A DNA stretch of 64,000 bases from Latrodectus hesperus (taxonomy: Eukaryota > Arthropoda > Arachnida > Araneae > Theridiidae), in NCBI GenBank assembly GCA_037975125.1, contig CM075862.1, positions 63,950,078 through 64,014,077 on the forward strand, in the 5' to 3' direction. Below are positions 1 to 15,770 of this stretch, piece by piece (the first letter of the stretch is position 1; the number at the start of each line of letters is the position of its first letter). The translations under genes and the position numbers were made by a program. A model generated the notes under the pieces. It saw only the letters and a program-made list of their open reading frames with translations, had not been told where the DNA came from and did no database searches.

Positions 1-352
1 CATAATCTTTATTTATCTGCGCATTTACATATTTTTGTTTAAATGAACAGAATTCTTATATTATGTCAGTATAGTTTATAGGAATAAATAATTAAGTAGA
101 TATTTTACACAGCATTACTTAAAATACAATTTGATATCCATCGTTTTTATAATAAATTTCATTTGTCTCTTTGCAGTATAATTCATTGAAGTAAAAGTTT
201 ATTTTTCTGGGTTTCTTTAAAAAATTCCAAACTGCTCTTGTTTACGCCTAATAGTTGAATAGTTGAACTAATGAAGGCTAATCCCTTAAATTGGTGAATT
301 ACAGACTAGATCATCGTCCATTTATCATAATCTAAGCTAGACTAGTGAATTC
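1..352. other. AT-rich stretch, no feature seen
   Basis: No coding frame, tRNA-like box or terminal repeat is visible. It is plain AT-rich flank of the hAT element that begins at 361. Confidence 0.6.
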
Positions 353-360
353 TGCTAGAT

Positions 361-1161
361 CATAGGTTCCCAAAGTGGTCCAAGTGGACCTCCAGGGGTC
401 CATAGGAGACCACACGGGGGTCCACGTAGACGTAAAGAGAAAACAGGGGTTCACAAGTTATAAGGGGGGTTCCACGAAAAATTTTCTGGTTTTCATAATA
501 GAAGATTAAAAATTTTGGCTTGGATTTATCTATCAACGTGCGCAGGTAGCATCATTCACTAGGTAGGTCCTCAAAAATGTTCGAGACTCAGTTCAAACAC
601 AGAATTGAATAGAACAATAGATAATAGTACAAGTGTACACCACATGTCGAGACTTGCAAAGTGCCGCCCGTCCGGGATGCTTGTTTAGACCTGCAAAGGG
701 ATGAAATGCGACTTGCGCTGTGCTTGCAATCTACATTAGTATAAATACGAATGCCAAGAACAAAACGTTACTCATTTGTTTCCGGGATTTTAAACATAAA
801 AGTGTGACTGTGAGTGAATCGATGTCAGTGTTTGCAGTGCCGGAAAAAATAAGTATCTGCCTATTTGTTATACATATTTTTATTGTATATTGTAATTTAT
901 CAATCATATTATATTTGTTTTACTACTTGAGTGTAGTACGTAGTTATGTAGTAAAAATTATATAAATACTAGAGATTATTCTAAACTTCTATAAAAAAGA
1001 ACAAAAAGCCAGGGAAGATTAAACTTTAGGTACCTAGGTACTTTTTTGTTTAAGTCGTTTTTGTTAGTACCTAAGTACTTTTTGTTAGCAGCAGGGGATC
1101 TACCGAAAATAGTAAAACTTTGAAAATGGTCCACAAGAAAAAAAAAGTTTGGGAACCCATG
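361..1161 (+). mobile_element. Non-autonomous hAT element, copy A (801 bp)
   Basis: The ends are imperfect inverted repeats: CATAGGTTCCCAAA on the left and, read inwards from the right, CATGGGTTCCCAAA. The element is flanked by a perfect 8-bp duplication TGCTAGAT (353-360 and 1162-1169). An 8-bp TSD with a CA(n)GGTTCCCAA-type end is the hAT superfamily signature, and TA at the centre of the TSD (nnnTAnnn) is the preference reported for the Buster group. The inside carries a GC-richer part and an 81-codon open frame (720-965) but no recognisable BED finger or hAT dimerisation domain, so it cannot mobilise itself. A second copy, in opposite orientation, lies at 22213-23000 and matches over its whole length. 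The conserved open frame is probably just shared ancestry, not a gene. Confidence 0.88.
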
Positions 1162-1169
1162 TGCTAGAT

Positions 1170-2608
1170 TATATTTTGCACGTGTGTGATAACACTAATT
1201 TCATTACCTTTAATTCATCAGTTTAAATATTTTTTTCACGTTTGTTACATATTTCCGAATAAATGGAATAGTTTCTTTTTAAATAAAACTAAAAAATTTA
1301 GTAGTCATACTTTTGTTTTCATTTATCGGAATAGTTGTCCGCTTAGTTTAAAGGTCATTCCTGATAAAAAAACGAGGAATTAAATACGCTCGTTTTCGCA
1401 CCTTTACTTTCTATTCGACCCCCACTTCATGGTTTAAGTTGAATAATATGCAAAACAGGGCAATAAATCCCATTCTTCGCTTATAACTGCTGCGCGATAA
1501 ATTTAGGGGTGCAGAGCTCCGTTGACGATTTCTGATATACCACGATCGACCCAAACGAACACCAGGTGTCTTTTACAACTGTTCAACATCCGAACGTCGG
1601 CTCACCCCGCCTGCTCCGCACTTTTCCAAGCATTCATTAAATAGCCTAGAGCCGGTGGCATAATTGGAGGGAAGTAGAGTTCTCTACCCCCCTTCAACCC
1701 TTGCTCACTTCGCTTTCTGGATGGGGAAGGTGGAAACTCTAAGTTCAAAGAGTGAATGTTAAATTACAAAGATTCTGCCATTCGATATTAAAATCACTAT
1801 TAAAGATGAAATTCATTTCTTTCAATGCTATTAAAGCATTAAAAATCATTATTCAAATAACTCTTTTTCAATTCCTTAAATAACTATATTGAATTTTTTT
1901 ATATTTAAGTATTATTCAAATATAGAAGTATTTCTTCTATATTTGAATAGCTAGGGATCTAGTTTGAGTTGTTGATTGCCTATGAGACGATTGCTCTTTT
2001 AGCTCTGTTCAGTGTAAAAATACGTGTATTAGCTTGCTTATCCCAAATTAAATATTTAAATGTAGGCTTTGAATTCTTCTTTTATTCGTCAGTAAATTAT
2101 CTTTTTACAAATATTCTGCTCTGTACAGAAAAATATTGTTATCTGTGAATTCTTCCTCATCCGATAAGCAAATTATCCAATTAAAAAAATGGTCTGTTTA
2201 GCACAAAAATATATAAAATATTTTTAGTTTTCTAATTGTTTGACACATTAGGCATTGATAACACGAAATGCTTCATAATTTTGGATTATTGTCAATTAAT
2301 AATATCAACATTAAAACTTATGTATATTGCTACTTTTCTATATTTAACAAACAAAAGGATTTTATCCAGATATTTGCAAAATCTAGCCCATTACAACATA
2401 TTACCAAATATATTAAATGAGATCGTTTGATTTAAGAATTTTAGAATTGTGTGGCATTGAGATAGAATAAGTATCGTCTGCGGTAGTATCGTCTGCAATT
2501 AATAATGTTTGGTTTAGGTGTTCAAAAGAAAACCAGTATATGACATTATGTCTCTCGTGGTTTTATAAACTGATTAGACGCATCTCTTCATTTTGTGAAC
2601 CAAATATT
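1170..2608. other. Non-genic stretch with GC-richer patch
   Basis: Mostly AT-rich. About 1490-1735 is clearly richer in G+C and could be an old repeat or a regulatory block; I cannot assign it. A strong hairpin at 1913-1949 is listed separately. No coding evidence was found. Confidence 0.5.
1913..1949. repeat. Perfect 16-bp-arm hairpin
   Basis: The arms 1913-1928 and 1934-1949 are exact reverse complements around a 5-nt loop (TATTT). It is AT-rich and has no associated gene. Confidence 0.75.
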
Positions 2609-2621
2609 TCCATAAATCATT

Positions 2622-3039
2622 CTTCTTCTTCAGCACGACAGCCCGGGGTGGGCCTAGGCTTTCCTCAGAACTCTCTACCATTGTGCTCTCCGGGAGGCGA
2701 TAGTTCTCCAATTTTTCACTTTCTGCTCTTTGAAGTCCTCCTCCACACAATCAATCCATCTAAATTTGGGCCAACCCCTAGGTTTGCTTGCAATGGGCCT
2801 ATAATTAAAAATTCTTGAAGTCAAAGACGTGGGGTCCATTCGACAGATATGGCCCACAAATCTCAAGCGACATACTTCAATATAACTGACGAAGTCAGCT
2901 TCCTTAAAAAGTCTGTAGTGCTCGAAATTAAATCTGTGCCTCCAAACTCCATTCTCATTTACAGCACCAAAAATCTTTCTTGGGACTTTTCTTTCAAATA
3001 TTACAGTTTGATTTGACTGAGTCTTTGTTAGAGTCCATG
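2622..3039 (-). pseudogene. 5'-truncated non-LTR retrotransposon tail (RTE-like)
   Basis: Read on the minus strand, this is the C-terminal end of a reverse-transcriptase polyprotein. The visible order is a TWTLTKTQ segment, FERKVPRKIFGAVNENGVW, the RLRFVGHICRMD box, then a WPKFRWIDCVEEDF motif. This arrangement (GHxxRMD followed by GRPKxRWxDxVxxD) is typical of the tail of RTE-like arthropod endonuclease-RT elements; the clade is my inference. The frame is open from the 5' break to a TAG after RRAQW (about 2675), has another in-frame stop soon after, and reaches the probable natural stop at 2630-2632. The 3' end is an AGAAGAAG tract. A 13-bp TSD, TCCATAAATCATT, lies at 2609-2621 and 3040-3052, so this is one complete 5'-truncated insertion. 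The same family recurs at 59583. Confidence 0.85.
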
Positions 3040-3052
3040 TCCATAAATCATT

Positions 3053-5779
<2,727 letters not shown>

Positions 5780-6025
5780 AGCTCTATTTAATTCTCATTA
5801 GCGAATTAAAGTGTCCCGAAATCAGCTTAGTGTCGGCAGCGGCTTCTTTAAAGAGCGAGTTTATTCTCCCTGAGCAGCATTATGAGCTTAGCCAGCCAAG
5901 TGCATCTCGTCAGCCATGCTTTGCGAGCCAAGCGAGTACGAAAGGAAAAAATAAAATGATGACCATCATTCATATCGTTTCCGCGGCTCAGGCCATTAAA
6001 TTTGTGAAACTTATCAGACTATTTA
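5780..6025. other. GC-elevated block of unknown role
   Basis: A sharply bounded segment is richer in G+C than its surroundings and has complex sequence, including GTCGGCAGCGGCTTC, TTTCCGCGGCTCAGG and a homeodomain-like CCATTAAATTTG. A 93-codon open frame covers it on the plus strand (5770-6051), but I recognise no domain in it. It has no terminal repeats and no tRNA-like boxes. It could be a conserved non-coding regulatory element, an exon or an old repeat; the sequence alone does not decide. Confidence 0.3.
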
Positions 6026-6400
6026 CGACAAATGTATATAATTGTTGTTAAAAAAGAATGGGTCGATTTAACTGGCTACTGATTTTCCACTTTTGTTCTT
6101 TTTTTTTAAATTTATTCTTTCATAAATATCGTCTGTCAGAATCAATTAGAAAATTTAGATGTTTGTATTTTAAGTTTTTGTGGTATGAAATGGGTTTATT
6201 TTGCGAAGCATTACACAGGATTACCTTAAATTTTTAAACTGTATTTTGGAGTTCCGATTCACCCCGCCATTCTCAGTTTTTATTAATTAATGCATTTACA
6301 TTTTTTATTAAATTAATGCAAAAAAAATCGTTAAAAAATAGTCTGCCGATAGCTTGGAGAGGTCTGTGAGTGGACAGTTACAAATGTGTCTCTGAATGTA

Positions 6401-6910
6401 CAGTAACCATAAGGGTTCGCCACATATTTCCGTCAGTTGCTTGTAGGATTCGTGTTTATTAAACTTCTATTTTTTTTCTTCATTGTTCAGGTGTGCCTTA
6501 AAGTTATTCGTTCGCTAAAAGTTTTTGAATGCGGTATGTTTTATTGTAGTCGTATTTATAATCGTGATTAAGGGAAGTAAAAAATAAAGAAGGGTTGTTT
6601 TATCAATGTAAAACAAGCTTGTAGCATTAAAAAGATTGGAAAAAGAGGAAACATTGCATAAGGTTACTGATGACTATGGCGTCGGTCGTCGCTTTTTTTT
6701 TAGACTGGAAGCAAAAAAGATTAGAATTACAAGAATGGTTTGCCTCGCCAAATTCTAAAATCGATTTGAAAGACAGAATTCTATGGAAAATGTGATTGCG
6801 TGAAAACTAGTGAGGTCTTGTACATTTGGTTAGTTCAGTTTAGCCCTATTTAATAACCTATCTTAAAAGAAACGTTTTGCATTCCAAAAAGTATTTTAAG
6901 AACGTAATGC
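6401..6910 (+). pseudogene. Tigger/pogo (Jerky-like) transposase N-terminal remnant
   Basis: Across several frames the translation gives the two DNA-binding helix-turn-helix domains of a pogo/Tigger transposase (CENP-B type). From about 6616 comes ALKRLEKEETLHKVTDDYGV (first HTH). After a frame change near the T-run at about 6694 comes DWKQKRLELQEWFASPNSKI. After another comes CDCVKTSEVLYIWLVQFSPI, two stops, then PILKETF, the second HTH region with its GxPIxGPILxEKA-type box. At least two frameshifts and several stops make it non-functional, and the DDD catalytic domain is absent. A CAGTAACCAT sequence directly after TA at 6399-6400 may be the left terminal repeat, since Tigger ends start CAGT after a TA target. 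The right end was not found. Family call is good; exact ends are weak. Confidence 0.72.
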
Positions 6911-7859
6911 AAATTTTACAGCTAGATTTGATTTAATTTACATAAATGAAATTAAATAGTAGACCTAAAGTAATGTAGAAACGAAAAATTACATTGAAAC
7001 GAAATGTTCGGATTAAAACAATAAAGAAAAACTGCTTGAAAAACGGAAAAAATATAATCCACTTGTAAATTAGAGAAATTATATTTAATATCCCAGATGT
7101 TAAGATGAAAATGAAATTAAAGCTGTAACAGCCAAAGATTTAAAAATATATACGAATGAGGTTGTAATATTTCCTATATAGTGAAAAACAGTCTATATTC
7201 AGATAATAAACAATATATGATTTAAGAATTTGAAAATTCAAACGCTGAATAATCCAAAAATAAACTATATTTTAGAAATGCAAGATAGTAGAATAGACAA
7301 ATACAAGACTATGCTAAAATATTTTGATTGTGAATGTTTTGTATATAAAACTATGTATTGTAAATGCCTTGTGTATGACGCATCAAAAAGGCAATACCAT
7401 AGGTTGAAATGAAAAATAAATTAATTATAATACATTTTTAAAAATTACAAAGAAAAGTTTCTGACATTTTGTAAATCATGTAAATTATATTTAAAGTCAA
7501 TACTACATGTATACAAAGTTAAAGACAAATTAACCATTAACAAAATGTTACCACAGACCATTAATAATAACACGAAATCTTAAGTTAAATAAATCATGTT
7601 ATGATTCTTAAGTAATGGATATCAAAAGTCATTAGGAATTTCTTAAAAACAGTTCTCTTTAATCAGAAAATTTACTGAATAGAATAAAAAAATTTTGCTT
7701 TAAAATAGAGGTAGCTTTAATTATTAACTTCAAGATCGCATCATCATAACTTTACACATCAATATTCTAACAATTTATACTGAAAGTTAGTACGACACGT
7801 TTATTGTGTATAATTTCACATTCATTTATGCCTAAATTATAACAAATTATATTTATTGA

Positions 7860-7896
7860 AATTTCGGCATGAATGAAACTCATTCATGCCGAAATT
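7860..7896. repeat. Perfect 17-bp-arm hairpin
   Basis: The arms 7860-7876 and 7880-7896 are exact reverse complements around AAC. The arms are mixed sequence (TTTCGGCATGAATGA), not simple AT repeat, so chance is unlikely. Confidence 0.85.
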
Positions 7897-7970
7897 CATG
7901 AGAGCAGTTCATGAAAAAGGGAAAAAAACACGCTGAAAATGTTTAAATTCTATTTTTTTTATGAATTATA

Positions 7971-8064
7971 TTAAATTAACTGAAATCATGTGCTATTTAT
8001 TAATGATGTTAATAAATATTTATTAATGATGTTAATAAATAGCACATGATTTCAGTTAATTTAA
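7971..8064. repeat. 94-bp near-perfect palindrome
   Basis: The 33-bp arms 7971-8003 and 8032-8064 are exact reverse complements. The 28-bp centre contains its own 18-bp palindrome (8009-8026), flanked on both sides by TGATG in the same orientation. A 23-bp unit ending in AATAAAT is repeated head to tail at the centre, so the palindrome also holds an internal tandem duplication. No TSD is apparent. It could be a tiny foldback element or the product of inverted duplication. Confidence 0.9.
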
Positions 8065-10400
8065 CATCTTTATTCTGAATAACATACAAACACTTTTATT
8101 GAAATGATGCTACCAAGAAAAGCTTTAAATTTCTATATTATTTATTTAAGTTATTTTTAAATATCAAGCCGCTATAATTATCATGTCTTAAATTACAGCA
8201 AATGTCATCTTTCCTTGTTTTTTAGTTTTATTTAAGCTAATTTAAATTAATTATTTAAATAAAATTCCGATTTCACAAAGAATCAAGATTTGTGTAATTA
8301 AAAAATCCACTCTCGAATAAGGAAATAATCATTTTTTATGAATCCATAAGTAATAGGAGAAAAAGATTTTTATATATTTTTTCCAATTAGCAATAACTCT
8401 TTTATTCACAATTCATAAATTAAAATTTTATTTTTTCTCTTAAAATATATAATTTATTTATTATTTCTTGCATATTTTTGCTTAATAAGTTTTTTTCAAA
8501 TCGTATGCAAACATGAGATACAATCATTGATATAAAAATGCACATAATTATCAAAAATTGTAATTATTTTACTTTTTATAAATAAATTCCTTTATTTGAA
8601 AATGAAAATTTCATTTTTCATAATTTTATATTTTAATACAATAGTTTTCATCACTTTTATATCAAAAATTAAATTAAAAATAGGTACAGAAAAATAAAAA
8701 ATTGTAAGCTAATATCAAATTTTCTGCGTGTTCATTCTATGTAATTATTTAAATTTTATTTTTATTTTCAAAAAAGTTATTTCTTGCATTGGATTTATCA
8801 TTAAATTTTCACCTATGTTATAAATATGTCATAAAGATATGTTATAAATACGTCTTTTGTCATAAATATGTTAAAGCAAATGTCAGTAAAAATTAAAGAA
8901 TATAAACAAGATTAAATTTCTACTTTTTTGTAGTAATTTCCTTTAAAAACCCTTATTTATAACTGCTTTATAAACAGAAATATTTTCCTTGCCCTTTCAA
9001 TAATTACCTGCAATTTAATTTCCTTGTCAATATTTATTGTTGCAATCATTGCATACAAAAATTATGTTATTTAATTTAATTTTTCTATCCCTCCTCTAAT
9101 CTTATTATAATTAAGTTAGTAATGAAAACGGAGAAAAATAAAAACTGATATGCAATTATATTCAGTCCTTATTATTTAAATCATTTTAATGTTTAGAAAT
9201 TATTTAACTAAATTAAAATATTAACTATTATCAGATTAACTAACTATTTTAGCCGAGTTTGTTCAAAAAATAACAGAATTACACTGGCTCTTATTTTTTT
9301 CTTAATATTTATATGTTACAGTGGTACAATTTTTATTTTTAATTATAATATAATATAAATAATAATAAAATAATATTAATAAATAATAAATAATAATAAA
9401 ATAATTTTAATATAAATATAACTAATAAAAAAATTACAATTTTAAAAATATTCATTACAATAGTGAATAAATGTCAAGTTAAGCAAAAATAAATCATATT
9501 AAAAATTATGAATAATTTTAAATGAAATAAAATAAAATGTTAAAAACATGTTACCTTTTTGTAATAATATCACTGTTTAGCAAAGAATAACTATATTCAT
9601 TCGTATTCATATTTAGTATATAGAATGTAAATTACATAAATAGTTAGAACACTTTCTGTCAATTAAATATGTATAATAGTACATTTTTTTAAAAAATTGT
9701 TTAGTAACATTAGTTATCGTAAAAAATTTTCTCCAATTTTATTCCCTAAAAGATTTATACAAGTATAGAATTATTAGGACAGGAATTTCAACAAATAAAA
9801 AATATTTATTTTAATTAAAATTTGAATTTAACAGATTATTTATCATTTGTTTTTATTGGAATTTTCTGAAACAGTGTTTGTGAATTTGTACTGATAAAGC
9901 AATATTTTTCTAATAAAATATTGCGAAATACTTGTTGAGTTATAAATTACCTCGTATTCACTATTTGGAATGAATTTAGGGGACACATTATCAAGATTTA
10001 TTTCATGCACATGGCATATTCTTAATTTTAATGGAATGGCATAGTCGGAAATCAACGTTCTGAGTTCCAAATATCTTTCAGAAAAACGCACTTACAAACT
10101 GAAATAGTCCTTTGTGTAGGCGTTCAAATAAGCTGACAAATATATGTAAAATTTGGTATGCTATGACAAACTTTTGTGTCTGTTGTGTCTTTTGAGTCTT
10201 AAATAAATAATACTCATAGAAATTATTATTTGAATGATATCTTTATATTTATTTAAAAACAATGGGAAATTTATTTGAAGTATTTAACCGAATAACTAAA
10301 TAGGTAAAATCACTAGAACTGATCAAATCAGAAAAGATATTTATGAAATTAGTAAACCATTTCTAATAAAAACAGGTTGATGCATGTATATGCGTATGCT

Positions 10401-14765
<4,365 letters not shown>

Positions 14766-15169
14766 GTTATTGTTGTTTATGACACTTGGGCAAGCAAGCT
14801 TGCTATGCCGTTGGCTATGCGAAATTAAGTCAGTAGTGTGCATCTTTCGTTTAACCAGAGCACCACAAAGGTGAAAAGGTGTACCACTTTGTTCTAAACT
14901 CCTTCGATAGATGGTACTACCAGAGTCACTCACTCAATTTTGACACTGATCATGAGGGGGAAAAATCTTTTCCCCAGACCATTAGACTCATGATAACTGC
15001 TTAACGACCGGCCACAGGACTTTTGATTCCCCAGAGATCGAACACTCGCCATTCCAGAAGGAAGGTCAATGCCCTAACAACGACAGACAGACAACGAGAA
15101 GAAGAGGCCCTGTTCTATTCCTATTGGCTATCAGGTTGATGCCCTAACCACTAGGCTACCACGGCCCTG
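14766..15169 (-). mobile_element. tRNA-derived SINE, family D
   Basis: On the minus strand the element starts with a tRNA-like head: GGCCGTGGTAGCCTAGTGG resembles a pol III box A, and GTGTTCGATCTC a box B. A body of about 250 bp follows, ending in AAACAACAATAAC. The body matches the 5'-truncated copy at 60040-60198, including the shared segment GGTGCTCTGGTTAACGAAAG (one base differs here). The tRNA head is split by a 60-bp insertion (15079-15138). Flanks carry a weak match (TTAGATTGAT against TTAGACTGAT) that may be an aged TSD. The 74-codon minus frame at 14709-14933 is SINE sequence, not a gene. Confidence 0.75.
15079..15138 (-). mobile_element. 60-bp retrotransposon 3'-tail insertion in SINE D
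   Basis: The insert is bounded by a perfect 10-bp duplication ATGCCCTAAC (15069-15078 and 15139-15148). Its sequence, from the CAGACAGAC end through GGCCCTGTTCTATTCCTATT to ATCAGGT, matches the last 60 or so bases of the R1-like element at 37283. It is therefore a severely 5'-truncated copy of that family. Removing it restores an uninterrupted tRNA-like head. Confidence 0.75.
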
Positions 15170-15516
15170 AAGATTAGACTGATTTACCTTGGACGTTGTG
15201 CTCATTATCGGAAGGTAGTGAGTTCAAATCCTAGCCGACCGAAGATCCGTCGTGTTCGCTAAAGGTGGCTGGAGCACGTTAAAACTGAGCGTGGTCGCAA
15301 TGTCCTCCAAGGGAAATGATACCTCTGGGGTGGCAGGTTAAGTATAGGGGGTCTTTTACTTCGTCTCTGCTTCAAAACTACGAAAACTTCATCCAGCTGC
15401 TTCTATCTAACTGGTAGAGCCCAACTCAGAGCTCGATACAGAGAAGCATGCTGGCGCAAAACGGCCCTGTGGAGACGTATTTTCGTATATATAAAACAAG
15501 GACTGGAAATAGCTCC
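15170..15516 (+). mobile_element. Probable tRNA-derived SINE remnant, family E
   Basis: A box-B-like GTGAGTTCAAATCCTAGCC follows TTGGACGTTGTGCTCATT, resembling the anticodon-to-T-arm part of a tRNA. The rest is GC-richer body sequence of unknown family. Box A and clean ends were not found, so this is a tentative call. Confidence 0.4.
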
Positions 15517-15770
15517 GGCACAGGTGCCGTATAATCCAGAATGCCAAATTCTGAGATTGGCGATTTTTTGGCAGATTTTCTTATGTATCTGGCAACTTCG
15601 TTTTTATTACGTCATACATATGGAGACCTATAAAAATTATCCAGAAAATTTTATTTTGGTAACCCTAGTATTTACGTCATCGCGCACGTCACGAAGCGTC
15701 ATCTTGGCAACATTTCTTCATCGCCAAAAAATTCAGAATTTGAAACCATGGATTATATGGCACCTGTGCC
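15517..15770. mobile_element. 254-bp MITE with GGCACAGGTGCC ends
   Basis: The left end GGCACAGGTGCCGTATAATC and the inverted right end GGCACAGGTGCCATATAATC match, followed on both sides by a further AAATTCTGA. The first 12 bases are themselves palindromic. Flanks ATAGCTCC (15509-15516) and TTAGTTCC (15771-15778) agree at 6 of 8 positions, compatible with an old 8-bp TSD. The interior holds several CGTCA half-sites. The superfamily is not clear; hAT or MULE are possible. An 89-codon frame spanning it is not a gene. Confidence 0.75.

Larger units (their letters stand above)
6911..10400. other. Very AT-rich non-genic stretch
   Basis: No coding evidence. It contains the two hairpins at 7860-7896 and 7971-8064, listed separately. 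The remainder is low-complexity A/T runs. Confidence 0.55.

Noticed and set aside
720..965. 81-codon frame conserved between the two hAT copies
   Set aside because: It lies inside a non-autonomous element, has no domain, and similarity is explained by recent common ancestry of the copies.
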